Notes: generated from the letters alone by a model not told the origin. Positions 47,150 through 56,463 are shown, counted from the first letter of the stretch. The stretch: DNA of 64,000 nt from Fodinibius salsisoli (GCF_026229185.1 NZ_JAGGJA010000015.1:36365-100364); one strand, 5' to 3'. Translations and numbers: made by a program.

Positions 47150-48031
47150 ATGGAAAGAACTGCAGATTCCAAAACTTCTTTACGTATTGCTATACAAAAA
47201 TCGGGACGATTAACCGATAAAACGATTGAGCTCCTAAAAGGCATTGGCCTTCGTTTTGACGACTATAAGCGAAACCTGATGGTGGAATGCCGCAATTTTG
47301 ATGTTGAGCTTCTTCTTATCCGCGATGATGATATTCCCGAATATGTGCAGGATGGCGTGTGTGACCTTGGTTTTGTAGGGGCAAACGTCACCGCCGAAAC
47401 CGGGGCCAATGTAACGGTACTTCGTGACTTAGACTACGGGGTATGCCGACTCTCTCTTGCGGCTCGCAAAGAAGGAGACATCCAGACCACCGAAGACTTC
47501 CAGGGCAAAACAGTTGCTACCAGTTATCCCAAACTGACACGCGATTATTTTGAAGAAAATGATGTAGAAGCCCAAATTGTAACCATTTCCGGGGCCGTTG
47601 AGATTGCTCCCCGCCTGGAAGTTGCGGATGCTATTTGCGACTTGGTTTCAACCGGTAACACGCTTAAGGCGAACGGACTTCAAGAGCTGGATACCATCCT
47701 GGAGTCGGAAACCCAGCTGATCCAAACCAACAAAACCCTTTCGGAGGGCAAAAAACAGCTTATCGATAAGTTTCTGCAGCGGATGGACGGTCACCAGCAG
47801 GCCGAACGCAGCCGGTACATTATGATGAATGCACCAGAATCATCAGTGCCTAAAATCAAGGATATCATTCCCTCGCTCAACAGCCCAACGGTCATGCCGC
47901 TCGCCGATAATAATATGGTAGCTATCCATACCGTCATTCCCATTGATGAGTTTTGGATTGTTATGGAAAAGCTCAAGAAAGAGGGCGCAACCGGTATTGT
48001 CATCCTCCCTATTGAAAGCATGATTCTATAA
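47150..48031 (+). CDS. hisG: ATP phosphoribosyltransferase, long form
   Basis: The 293-residue first enzyme of histidine synthesis condenses ATP and PRPP. The N-terminal catalytic domains have LRIAIQKSGRLTDKTIELLK, DDDIPEYVQDGVCDLGFVG and the PRPP motif ICDLVSTGNTLKANGL. The C-terminal ~75 residues form the ACT-like regulatory domain (VAIHTVIPIDEFWIVMEKLK). This is the long HisG type that is inhibited by histidine and needs no HisZ. It is the first gene of the operon behind the His-rich leader. Confidence 0.95.
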   Translation: MERTADSKTSLRIAIQKSGRLTDKTIELLKGIGLRFDDYKRNLMVECRNFDVELLLIRDDDIPEYVQDGVCDLGFVGANVTAETGANVTVLRDLDYGVCRLSLAARKEGDIQTTEDFQGKTVATSYPKLTRDYFEENDVEAQIVTISGAVEIAPRLEVADAICDLVSTGNTLKANGLQELDTILESETQLIQTNKTLSEGKKQLIDKFLQRMDGHQQAERSRYIMMNAPESSVPKIKDIIPSLNSPTVMPLADNNMVAIHTVIPIDEFWIVMEKLKKEGATGIVILPIESMIL

Positions 48032-48041
48032 ATAATTATGT

Positions 48042-48152
48042 TGACCCTCTTTTGTTTTCTCCCTATCAATAGGGAGAAAAACGTATTAATAGATAATTTG
48101 CTCTTATCGAAGTTCCTTTCCCTAATTTTAGGGAAAGGACAGGATAGGGTCA
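48042..48152. repeat. Double-hairpin palindromic element inside the his operon (hisG-hisD)
   Basis: The ends TGACCCTC and AGGATAGGGTCA frame two hairpins: TTCTCCCTATCAATAGGGAGAA at 48057-48078 and TTTCCCTAATTTTAGGGAAA at 48117-48136. The layout matches 13665 and 51572. It fills most of the 210-bp spacer between hisG and hisD. Confidence 0.7.
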
Positions 48153-48241
48153 CCCAAAAGCTATACAGCGGTTCTTTATGGTACTTTGTGAAATAAGATT
48201 TGCGTGTCGAAAAAAATATCAAAACCTGACTGCTTCTAATC

Positions 48242-49534
48242 ATGGAACAGCACATATATAATACTCTATCAGAGAATCAGATTAATCAACTTTGTCAGCG
48301 GCCGAAGATGGATTTCAAATCCGTTTTTTCTACCGTAGCGCCCATTATTGACAAAGTAGAGACAGAAGGTGACCAGGCTGTCAGCTATTACACACAAAAA
48401 TTTGATGGGGTATCTCCGAAGCCGCTTGCCATCAATCCCGCCCAAGAAGAGGTATCCTTAGATCCAACGGTAAAGGAAGCTATCGATACCGCTTTTGATA
48501 ACATTCAGCAGTTTCACAAGGCACAGCTTCCGGTTCCAATGGAGGTTGAAACCATGCCTGGCGTTCGCTGCCAGCGGGTAGCACGCGCCATAGAACGCGT
48601 GGGATTATACGTACCCGGTGGAACGGCTATTCTGCCTTCTACCCTGATGATGCTGGGCATCCCAGCCATGCTTGCAGGCTGTTCAACCATTGTGGTTGCG
48701 ACGCCGCCCAAAGCAGATGACAGTGTTGCTGACGAAATTTTATACATTGCCCAAAAGGTTGGTGCTACTACCCTGCTCAAAGCCGGAGGGGCACAAGCGG
48801 TGGCGGCAATGGCGCTGGGAACCGAATCCGTCCCCAAAGTGGATAAAATATTCGGCCCGGGCAACCAATACGTTACGGCTGCCAAGATGATGCTTCAAAA
48901 CAGCGAAGCTCAAATTGCCATCGACATGCCGGCTGGTCCTTCGGAAGTACTGGTGATCGCCGATGATACTGCTAAGCCGCATTTTGTGGCCGCCGACTTA
49001 CTTTCACAAGCCGAACACGGCGCTGACAGCCAGGTGGTGTTAGTCGCAACTGAAGGCTTCGATTTGGATGCATGCCAGTCGGCACTTGATGATCAGCTGG
49101 GCGACCTTCCCCGACAGCAGGTTGCCCGCAAGGCTATTGATCAAAGCTACAGCATGGTGGTCGAACATTTGGAAGAGGCCTTTTCTTTTTCCAACCGCTA
49201 CGCCCCGGAGCATCTTATTGTACAGTGCCGCGAACCGGAGCAGTGGACCGATAAAATTGTGAATGCAGGCTCGGTCTTTCTGGGCCACTGGACGCCTGAA
49301 AGCGCCGGTGATTACGCCTCCGGGACGAACCATACGCTGCCGACCTACGGCTATGCCCGCATGTACAGCGGCGTGTCGGTAGATTCGTTTCTTAAGCAAA
49401 TCACCATACAACAAATTACAGAAGAAGGATTGCAGAAGTTGGGCCCAACCATAGAAAAGCTTGCTGAACTGGAAGAGCTGCAGGCCCACAAAAATGCCGT
49501 CTCAATCCGAACCAACGAATTAAAGAATAATTAG
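48242..49534 (+). CDS. hisD: Histidinol dehydrogenase
   Basis: The 430-residue zinc enzyme oxidises L-histidinol to histidine in two NAD steps. Motifs are AIERVGLYVPGGTAILPSTL, GPGNQYVTAAKMMLQ, IDMPAGPSEVLVIADD, LSQAEHGADSQVV with catalytic Glu/His, and ASGTNHTLPTYGYARMYSGV. hisC follows after 9 bp. Confidence 0.96.
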   Translation: MEQHIYNTLSENQINQLCQRPKMDFKSVFSTVAPIIDKVETEGDQAVSYYTQKFDGVSPKPLAINPAQEEVSLDPTVKEAIDTAFDNIQQFHKAQLPVPMEVETMPGVRCQRVARAIERVGLYVPGGTAILPSTLMMLGIPAMLAGCSTIVVATPPKADDSVADEILYIAQKVGATTLLKAGGAQAVAAMALGTESVPKVDKIFGPGNQYVTAAKMMLQNSEAQIAIDMPAGPSEVLVIADDTAKPHFVAADLLSQAEHGADSQVVLVATEGFDLDACQSALDDQLGDLPRQQVARKAIDQSYSMVVEHLEEAFSFSNRYAPEHLIVQCREPEQWTDKIVNAGSVFLGHWTPESAGDYASGTNHTLPTYGYARMYSGVSVDSFLKQITIQQITEEGLQKLGPTIEKLAELEELQAHKNAVSIRTNELKNN

Positions 49535-49543
49535 CTACCCGTT

Positions 49544-50605
49544 ATGTCATCTTCTTTTGAATTAGAAAAACTGGTCCGTCCCAACATTAAGGCGCTCAAG
49601 CCCTATCACAGTGCCCGGCAGGATTTCAGCGAAGGATTACTGCTTGATGCCAATGAGAACAGCTACGGCGATCCTTTCCAGAGTGCAGAGCATCTGCATC
49701 GGTATCCCTCGCCCACTCATCCGGCTTTGCGAGACAAAATTGCCGAATGGCGGGGCGTGAATCGTGATAACATTTTTGTAGGCGTTGGGAGTGACGAAGG
49801 CATCGATCTCTTGTATCGCATTTTCTGTAGGCCGGGCAAAGATCGCATCCTTACCACGCCGCCCACCTATGGCATGTATAAGGTCTCTGCCAACATTCAT
49901 GATATTGACATCGATACGGTGCTGCTGACTGAAGAAGACTTCCAGCCGAAGGTGGATCAAACTCTGGAAGCTGTTACGGATCAGACTAAAATCCTGTTGC
50001 TTTGCTCACCCAATAATCCCACGGCCAATACCTTTGACCGACCTAAAGTCCGTCGGCTGGTCGAACAATTTCCCGGTATTGTTGTCATCGATGAGGCCTA
50101 CATCGATTTCAGTGATGTAGAAAGCTGGGCCCCGGAAGTTAACCAATATCCGAACCTGGTGGTTTTACAGACGCTGTCTAAATCGTTTGGACTTGCCGGC
50201 ATTCGGCTGGGCATCACCTACGCCTCGCCTGAAATCATAAACTATATGATGAAGGTAAAGGCGCCTTACAACGTCAATAAGCTAACGGCCCAAAAGGCGC
50301 TGGATGCTTTTGAGCGGCTGGATCAGATCCAGGACCGTGTTACGCAGATCAAAGAAAAGCGAACCAGCTTGCGAAAAAAACTGGAGCCGCTTGCTCTTGT
50401 AAAGTATATTTACCCCTCAGAGGCCAACTTTCTGCTGGTCAAAATGAATGGCGATGCCCAAAACATCTACGATCGGCTCACCAAACAAGATATTATCGTT
50501 CGTTACCGTGGCAATGAACCTCTTTGTGATAACTGCCTGCGTATTACGGTGGGCACCGATGATGAAAATGACCAATTAATTTCAGCGTTAAAACAACTTT
50601 CATAA
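49544..50605 (+). CDS. hisC: Histidinol-phosphate aminotransferase
   Basis: The 353-residue PLP aminotransferase (class I/II, fold type I) has LDANENSYGDP (substrate-binding N-terminus) and LLCSPNNPTAN. It also has VVIDEAYIDFSD (PLP Asp and Tyr), LQTLSKSFGLAGIRLG with the Schiff-base Lys, and NCLRITVGT with the Arg carboxylate anchor. Its TAA overlaps the hisB ATG by one base, so translation is coupled. Confidence 0.95.
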   Translation: MSSSFELEKLVRPNIKALKPYHSARQDFSEGLLLDANENSYGDPFQSAEHLHRYPSPTHPALRDKIAEWRGVNRDNIFVGVGSDEGIDLLYRIFCRPGKDRILTTPPTYGMYKVSANIHDIDIDTVLLTEEDFQPKVDQTLEAVTDQTKILLLCSPNNPTANTFDRPKVRRLVEQFPGIVVIDEAYIDFSDVESWAPEVNQYPNLVVLQTLSKSFGLAGIRLGITYASPEIINYMMKVKAPYNVNKLTAQKALDAFERLDQIQDRVTQIKEKRTSLRKKLEPLALVKYIYPSEANFLLVKMNGDAQNIYDRLTKQDIIVRYRGNEPLCDNCLRITVGTDDENDQLISALKQLS

Positions 50606-51495
50606 TGAATATCTGGATTTCACAGGATGCCCTGGCAGGCTCCTCCGACAAACTGTTGTGGAGCGGGGCACTCTATGGCTTGAAGCGACTGCAGCAGCTT
50701 GACCATGCGGTTTCATTCTCAACCGATGCTCTTTCTGATCGCCAGCGGGAACTGCTTTCCAACGAACAAATAACTCGAGACGATTCGGTTGATCAGGGCT
50801 CCGCTGAACTTTTGGTCAAAGCTGAAGGTGAGAATCTCATTGCCTTAGCCGATGAGCAGCCTATTGAACAGGCTGATAACTGGATCCTGCTCAGCCAACA
50901 GATTTGTTTTCCAACACGTCGTGCTTCCAAAAAACGGACAACAGCGGAAACTGATATCAGTATTGATCTCAACCTGGACGGCACGGGACAAAGTACCATT
51001 GCAACCGGACTTGCTTTCTTCGACCACATGCTGGAACAGATTGCCAAACATGGGCTCGTTGATTTAGACCTCAGTTGTGACGGCGACCTTGAAGTAGATG
51101 AACATCATACCATTGAAGATGTAGCCATCACCCTCGGTGAGACGATCACGGAAGCCCTGGGCAATAAAGTAGGCATCCAGCGCTATGCGTTTATTCTACC
51201 CATGGATGAAACGCAATCCACGGTAGCTTTGGATTTATCCGGCCGCCCGTACCTAAAGTTTGACGGCTCCTTTAAACGTGAAAAGGTCGGCGATTTTCCC
51301 ACGGAAATGGTCGAACATTTTTTCTATTCTCTGGCCATGCACCTAAAAGCTACGCTGCATATTTCTGTGGAAGGTGCCAACGATCATCACAAAATAGAAG
51401 CTTGTTTCAAAGGATTTTCTCGTTGCCTGCGGGCTGCTGTGAGCCGTAGTGAACGCAATGCCAACATTCTCCCCAGTACTAAAAACCTGTTATAA
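50605..51495 (+). CDS. hisB: Imidazoleglycerol-phosphate dehydratase with degenerate N-terminal extension
   Basis: The 296-residue protein has a C-terminal IGPD domain from about residue 108. Metal-binding motifs are FFDHMLEQIAKHG, DEHHTIEDVAITLGE and EGANDHHKIEACFKGFSRCL, all intact. The first ~105 residues occupy the place of the HAD histidinol-phosphatase domain of bifunctional HisB. They keep a helix-strand like GALYGLKRLQQLDHAVSFST but lack the DxDGT nucleophile motif and the later HAD motifs. It is shorter (about 105 versus 165 residues). So dehydratase activity is expected and phosphatase activity is not; histidinol phosphatase must be elsewhere. Confidence 0.9.
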   Translation: MNIWISQDALAGSSDKLLWSGALYGLKRLQQLDHAVSFSTDALSDRQRELLSNEQITRDDSVDQGSAELLVKAEGENLIALADEQPIEQADNWILLSQQICFPTRRASKKRTTAETDISIDLNLDGTGQSTIATGLAFFDHMLEQIAKHGLVDLDLSCDGDLEVDEHHTIEDVAITLGETITEALGNKVGIQRYAFILPMDETQSTVALDLSGRPYLKFDGSFKREKVGDFPTEMVEHFFYSLAMHLKATLHISVEGANDHHKIEACFKGFSRCLRAAVSRSERNANILPSTKNLL

Positions 51496-51571
51496 CCAAT
51501 ACGTTTTACGTTCAAGATTAAAATTAAAATGAATAATAGTCAGATTTAACAGTTCCTATTGATCCATTATG

Positions 51572-51704
51572 GCAACCACCCCTGCCCTTGTGGAATCGAG
51601 TTTAATTCCACAGGGCCTGTGCCCCTCCTTTGAAAGGAGGGGATATGCGAGGCAGCCAAGAAAGATTCTCCCCTTATCAAGGGGAGATGCAAGAGGGGTT
51701 GTTG
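51572..51704. repeat. Double-hairpin palindromic element inside the his operon (hisB-hisH)
   Basis: The ends GCAACCACCCCTGCCC and AGAGGGGTTGTTGC are near-complementary. Inner hairpins are CCCCTCCTTTGAAAGGAGGGG and CTCCCCTTATCAAGGGGAG. A TGTGGAATCGAGTTTAATTC insert folds with the neighbouring CACA. It is the closest relative of 13665-13757. Confidence 0.72.
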
Positions 51705-51794
51705 CTAACTATGGAATAGGTTGAGTACAGACATACCATGGTACGTCCCGCCAGCAACCAATTAAACGATACAAATATTAAACATAGAACAACC

Positions 51795-52406
51795 ATGATT
51801 GCCATCATTAATTATGAAGCCGGAAACCTGGCTTCCGTCTCCAATGCGCTCAACCGGCTTGACGTGCCTTATACAATTACCAATAAAACGAATGAACTTG
51901 AAGCTGCAGAAGGTATCATTTTTCCAGGCGTGGGGCATGCGAAGCCGGCGATGGAAGCTCTCCGAAAAAATGGCCTTGATACCTGGATACAACAAACCAC
52001 CAAGCCGCTACTGGGCATTTGCCTGGGCATGCAGCTTCTTTACGAATCATCGGATGAAGGCGGTGGAACGAAAGGCCTTGGCCTCATCCCCGGACAATTA
52101 AAAAAGTTTGATAATTCCAGCCAGAAGGTTCCACACATGGGATGGAATACATTCACAGAAACCGCAGACCATCCCCTGGTTAGCGATTTCAATAGCAACT
52201 CCTATTTCTACTATGTCCACAGTTATTACGCGCCGGTCAATGAGTATACCATTGCTACCTGTAACTACAGCACTGATTTTACCTCTGTTGTGTACAAAGA
52301 TAACTTGATGGGCGTGCAGTTTCACCCGGAGAAATCGGGTAAAATTGGGGCCCAATTATTACAGCGATTTATAGATCACGTGGAGAATCAGAAAGTAACT
52401 GGATGA
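51795..52406 (+). CDS. hisH: Imidazole glycerol phosphate synthase glutaminase subunit
   Basis: The 203-residue class I glutamine amidotransferase starts at the ATG at 51795 (MIAIINYEAGNLASVSNALN); an in-frame ATG at 51738 gives 19 extra residues lying in spacer sequence. The oxyanion/nucleophile motif is LLGICLGMQLLYESS, and the His-Glu pair is in GVQFHPEKSGKIG. It delivers ammonia to HisF, whose gene is not in this window. Confidence 0.95.
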   Translation: MIAIINYEAGNLASVSNALNRLDVPYTITNKTNELEAAEGIIFPGVGHAKPAMEALRKNGLDTWIQQTTKPLLGICLGMQLLYESSDEGGGTKGLGLIPGQLKKFDNSSQKVPHMGWNTFTETADHPLVSDFNSNSYFYYVHSYYAPVNEYTIATCNYSTDFTSVVYKDNLMGVQFHPEKSGKIGAQLLQRFIDHVENQKVTG

Positions 52407-52780
52407 TTAACGCGTTATGCGATTGCTTTTAACAAGGTTCATGGCATACTATTATCTCAGAAGCGGTCTTTTCATCCGAATTCTGGGGTTAACCTCGGAT
52501 CAGTGGAAGGGGCCCTTGATCTATTCATCGGACGACAACCCCAGTCGCCCGATGAGAGATTATATCTCGTTTTACATGTTTGTTCAACCACACAACACCT
52601 TCTTATTATATATTCTGTAAAAACTTCTCAAACTTAGGGTAAGACCCAGGCTTTATTTCATAAGATATCCAAAGGTTTGTACCTTAAGCCACATGTCAGT
52701 GGCGGACATGCTCTTACTTATTTTAAAACAAAATAGAGTCCGATCAATGGACTCACGATAATTCTAAATGGATTTTAGTT
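52407..52780. other. 374-bp spacer after hisH
   Basis: It contains an imperfect long stem around 52528-52558 (TCATCGGACGAC...GTCGCCCGATGA) and no credible gene. A 67-codon ORF at 52417 is not convincing. There is no clear terminator T-tract. Confidence 0.5.
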
Positions 52781-53206
52781 ATGTATAATATTCTGCTACA
52801 TACCCACTCCGGCTTACGTTGGCTTGTTCTTATTGCACTCATCGTTGCTCTTTTTCAAACCTTTTCTCGCCGGGGGACGACCGGTAGCATCATGGAAACC
52901 AAATCCGTCTTATTCACCTTTATTTTAACCCACATCCAGTTATTGGTGGGGCTTATTCTTTATTTCATCAGTCCCAAAGTAGTTTTTGGAGCCAACACCA
53001 TGAGCGATAGCCTGTTTCGCTTTTTTACTGTAGAGCACTTGGTGGGCATGCTGATTGCCATTGTACTTATCACCCTCGGCTATTCAAAAGCCAAAAAAGC
53101 AGAAAAACCCTTTAACAAAGCTTTCAACTATTACATCGCTGCCTTTATTCTTATTCTGCTATCCATCCCCTGGCCGTTCAGAGAACTGGGCGCCGGTTGG
53201 TTTTAA
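52781..53206 (+). CDS. Four-helix membrane protein with conserved-looking histidines (cytochrome b-like?)
   Basis: The 141-residue protein has four TM segments. Histidines fall at H7/H9 (LLHTHSGLRW), H51 (LTHIQLL) and H86 (TVEHLVG), on successive helices, an arrangement like haem-b-binding four-helix proteins found in Bacteroidota. I cannot assign function. It shares a terminator at 53232 with the convergent kinase-like gene. Confidence 0.65.
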   Translation: MYNILLHTHSGLRWLVLIALIVALFQTFSRRGTTGSIMETKSVLFTFILTHIQLLVGLILYFISPKVVFGANTMSDSLFRFFTVEHLVGMLIAIVLITLGYSKAKKAEKPFNKAFNYYIAAFILILLSIPWPFRELGAGWF

Positions 53207-53231
53207 ACCAGTTTAGTAAATTTATTCTTGG

Positions 53232-53263
53232 ATGGAGATCCGCTACTGGATCTCCATTTTTTT
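53232..53263. terminator. Terminator between convergent genes
   Basis: Stem ATGGAGATCC/GGATCTCCAT with a six-base loop, followed by seven T on the plus strand. The T-run runs into the stop codon of the minus-strand gene. Confidence 0.88.
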
Positions 53264-54998
53264 ATCCTTCTCTCTTGATGCCTACTACCCGGGCTCGATC
53301 ATCTTTCATTTCAATATACACATCCGTTTTTTTATCCGGATAGGGTTTTCCGTTCCGTAACGTATGGAGCTGGATTCTAATTACTTCTTCACCTTCCAGT
53401 TTTTCCAAATCTGTGGATGCAAGATCAATCGCAATGGATGACTTTCGACTAAGCAGTTCTTTCGAAATCCACTGATCCGGATCGCCCAGCTTGTACCGGT
53501 AGCTCGTATTCGCAGCCTCAAACAATCCTCCTTCAACACCTAAGTCTGCAAAAGAAACAATGAGATTATTTCCAGCCAACATCGCCTTAAACTTATCCAA
53601 TGGATTTACTTTACTAAACCAATAATTTCCAATTTTATCACGACGTTCAATCAGCGTTTGAACCAAGTATTCTTTGGCTTCCGGGTTGGTTATCTTTCCC
53701 AATTCCACCAATGCTCTGATCTCCTCATCTGAAAATGCCATTACCATCTTGGCACCCCATAATCCATCACGCGGAGTTACTTTCTCAAAAGCCGGATTGG
53801 GATAGCTGGTCACCCAGTTAGCCGGACTAAACAGCTTAGATTCGAAGTATCCTACTGAGGGATAAAAAGGACGGTCTTTTGCTTCGGGCCTGGCCCAGGG
53901 TTTAACGTAAAGTCCAAGGGTACCATACAGCACCCCCATATAGCGGGGATCGTAGCGATACTCTTGCCCTCTTTTGGTGTGGCGGAGGCTCACTCCAACA
54001 GTGCCCAGAGTAGATCCCATGTCCAACAGGTAATGCTCAATATAGCCCTTGTCTCCTTTTCCAACATAAACGGCCATCGTATTCCCATGGCGTCGGTCGG
54101 TGTCATTCACCCATGAGCCTAATACTCTGAGCCCCCGAACTTCCCGGCGATCTTCATGGGGAATGCGATCATTGGGATCATCTTTGCGAGTGCCTTTGAA
54201 GTTCCAAGGCCCCAACGGACGACCATTGACATATTTACTGGCCAGCACACGCACTTTTCCATCCTCCCGGATCTGTGCCTTATCCAAAATTTCTTGCAAA
54301 TCGGCTTTAGTCATAGGCTTCTCATCTCCACCCTTGGTAACCGTAGCATCCTCGGCGATGACTAACTGATCGGGGTCAAAATACGAGATGCTATTCTCAG
54401 GTACTGAATAACCCGCAGCATGGTAAATATTGGTTACAATGACTTCGGATGACGACATCAGCTCCGGCGACTCTTTACGATCCAGTTTAATAATGTAGGT
54501 GTTTCCACGAGCATCCTGGACGGTAAATCCCGGTGTTACGCCTTCTGATTTGCCCCGAATGACCGTAATAGGCTGAGTGGTATCAGGCCCAGCCCCGGAA
54601 ATCGGTCCACGTTTTAACTCGTTCAAGCTCATCGGCTTAAAATAGTGGCGGCGGGTGTACCAGCTGGAGTTGGGCACTTCATCCAACACATTTACGTTGT
54701 CCGCCTCATCCATGCCATTGATCCCCATGGCATGGCCCACCGCTTGAAAAATTGAACCTAAATCCAGCGTTTTTTCAAGCTGATAAAAAGTGCTCAAATA
54801 GAGTGTTTCCCATTGAAAATGCTCTTCGGTTTCGGCAGGTCGGGGTATATTTTTGTTATCAGGATCAAATGTTTTAACCGGCTGCTGGGTATACGGTCGG
54901 CTGGACCCACAGGCACTGATAATCGATATACAGCTGATGACCAGTAATAGCTTAAATGTATAAGAAAACAAGTGAGAATGCATAGGATATTGTCTCAT
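53262..54998 (-). CDS. Exported lipoprotein with HipA/PI3K-like kinase signature
   Basis: The 578-residue protein has a signal peptide and lipobox SIISAC (C30). Residues ~144-200 have a loop-and-strand reading GVTPGFTVQ...NTYIIKLD (K171), then a helix SSSEVIVTNIYHAAGYSVPE (E185) like the HipA N-lobe. Residues ~288-332 carry WVNDTDRRHGNTMAV (D301, N306; D-x4-N as in PI3K/HipA catalytic loops) and EHYLLDMGSTLG (D326, DFG-like). The C-terminal ~200 residues are unrecognised. All five key kinase positions are filled, so catalysis on an envelope substrate is plausible but unproven. It is the last of three tightly spaced genes with Omp85 and NTT-HEAT. Confidence 0.75.
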   Translation of the reverse strand: MRQYPMHSHLFSYTFKLLLVISCISIISACGSSRPYTQQPVKTFDPDNKNIPRPAETEEHFQWETLYLSTFYQLEKTLDLGSIFQAVGHAMGINGMDEADNVNVLDEVPNSSWYTRRHYFKPMSLNELKRGPISGAGPDTTQPITVIRGKSEGVTPGFTVQDARGNTYIIKLDRKESPELMSSSEVIVTNIYHAAGYSVPENSISYFDPDQLVIAEDATVTKGGDEKPMTKADLQEILDKAQIREDGKVRVLASKYVNGRPLGPWNFKGTRKDDPNDRIPHEDRREVRGLRVLGSWVNDTDRRHGNTMAVYVGKGDKGYIEHYLLDMGSTLGTVGVSLRHTKRGQEYRYDPRYMGVLYGTLGLYVKPWARPEAKDRPFYPSVGYFESKLFSPANWVTSYPNPAFEKVTPRDGLWGAKMVMAFSDEEIRALVELGKITNPEAKEYLVQTLIERRDKIGNYWFSKVNPLDKFKAMLAGNNLIVSFADLGVEGGLFEAANTSYRYKLGDPDQWISKELLSRKSSIAIDLASTDLEKLEGEEVIRIQLHTLRNGKPYPDKKTDVYIEMKDDRARVVGIKREG

Positions 54999-55020
54999 TG
55001 ATGTCCTTTGAGCTGGTCCC

Positions 55021-56463
55021 TTAAAAATTCATAGTAAATTTCAGTAAACTTCGGATTTCCTCTTTACTAAAAGCAATTTCTACGCGGAACAAAAAGTCGG
55101 AAGCCGTCATAAATCGTAATCCCGTGCCCACCGAACCATGAAATCGGTTGAATGTTATCTGGTCGTAGTTACTAAAAACCTGTCCCTGGTCAGTAAACAG
55201 CACTGCATCCCAGGTATCCCAGATGGGATACCGATATTCCAGGGTAAACAGCAGAGAGCCTAAATCCCGGAATCGATCCTGCTCATATCCCCGCAAGTTA
55301 TCGGCATCGCCCAAAATACTTTGCTCGTAAAAGGGAACCGAAGCACCGCCAAGCGGGTACCGCTTTTGAAGACGTGCCCGGAATGCCAGGCGACGGTCCA
55401 GTGGCAAACCCGGGACAGAGAAGAATTGCTGCCAGTCGCCATAATAGGTTAAATACTCAAAATCAGTATTATTTAGACTGCGGCTGTAAGAAATGCCTGC
55501 GTCGTACAGGGCACCGGAATAAACCCGTACCTTGGTTTGCTTAAAATCATAGGAGGTGGTTACCCTGCTAATCAAATTGGTGTTGTCATTCTCGGAAAGT
55601 CCCTTACGATGGTCGAGCGTTACTCCAAGCCCGGAACTAAGTAAGTTGGTCGTGCAAAAGCCGTATGTTTCTGGATCCACAAAATTGCTCAGAGGCTCTC
55701 CGGTTTCGGTCTGTTCTGCAACATTGTGTACACGAGTGTGAATAACCCCATTGGTTACTTTAGCCAGCAGGTTGGGCCGTATTAAATATCCAACCTCTGT
55801 CTTAAGGTTATAGCTTTCAATCTGATAATCGACTTCCAGATCTTCGGGTCCACTGTTACCTCCCAGGAAAATATCCTGATCATTATTCTTACGCAGATTG
55901 CCACTGATATCGATTTGATATCTTCGCCGGGGTGCAGGAGGAACCTTATAATTAATATCTAACCGGTAATTCTGTGTATTGGTATAAAAGGTATTGAAGT
56001 CGAACGAATGTCCACCATTAAAAAGGTCCCGGTTGAAGTAGGTAAAGCCCGCTGCAAAGGCTGTTCGTCCACCTATCGAGAAACTGGGATAAAAACCGGC
56101 TGTTTTCTCTTCATTCAAAAGAAAATCAGAGATCCTTGAAATAACCTGCTTTTCTTCGTTCCAATTTATTCCCCATTTAAGAGGCTGTATTGCTAAATGA
56201 ACAACGGCAGCCGGTGCTTTTAACAACGTTCTGGCCAAAGTACGATCGGCCCTATATGGAATAGAATCAGGGTGTGCTTTGCCCGGGATCGTATCCGGAT
56301 CAGCTACCTTAAAAAAAGGATTAGTGTTAGTTGTTGTAGTAATAAAGGTCTCTTCATGGATGTGGGATGCATGGACCACAGCCCCGGCTTGGGTAACCAT
56401 TGCGATGCCCAACCACAACAACAAGCGTAATACTCTATGATGATTAAATGATAAAAACTCCAC
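55021..56463 (-). CDS. Omp85/BamA-type outer membrane barrel without POTRA domains
   Basis: The 480-residue outer-membrane protein has a GTG start and signal peptide (LRLLLWLGIAMVTQAGAV). A ~100-residue linker follows, then a beta-barrel of the D15/surface-antigen class. The L6 motif is LRGYEQDRFRD (RGY of the VRGF/Y signature). The C-terminus ends in Phe (LLKFTMNF), as OMPs do. No POTRA repeats are present, unlike BamA/TamA, so it more likely is a transport pore or an anchor for a partner. It is 22 bp upstream of the kinase-like lipoprotein and 75 bp downstream of NTT-HEAT. Confidence 0.82.
   Translation of the reverse strand: MEFLSFNHHRVLRLLLWLGIAMVTQAGAVVHASHIHEETFITTTTNTNPFFKVADPDTIPGKAHPDSIPYRADRTLARTLLKAPAAVVHLAIQPLKWGINWNEEKQVISRISDFLLNEEKTAGFYPSFSIGGRTAFAAGFTYFNRDLFNGGHSFDFNTFYTNTQNYRLDINYKVPPAPRRRYQIDISGNLRKNNDQDIFLGGNSGPEDLEVDYQIESYNLKTEVGYLIRPNLLAKVTNGVIHTRVHNVAEQTETGEPLSNFVDPETYGFCTTNLLSSGLGVTLDHRKGLSENDNTNLISRVTTSYDFKQTKVRVYSGALYDAGISYSRSLNNTDFEYLTYYGDWQQFFSVPGLPLDRRLAFRARLQKRYPLGGASVPFYEQSILGDADNLRGYEQDRFRDLGSLLFTLEYRYPIWDTWDAVLFTDQGQVFSNYDQITFNRFHGSVGTGLRFMTASDFLFRVEIAFSKEEIRSLLKFTMNF

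Noticed and set aside
52417..52620. 67-codon ORF after hisH
   Set aside because: Overlaps an imperfect repeat stem, lacks a ribosome-binding site and any recognisable motif.
53262..54998. Annotating the kinase-like lipoprotein as a HipA toxin
   Set aside because: It has a lipobox signal peptide and no HipB-like antitoxin gene; only the fold signature is shared.
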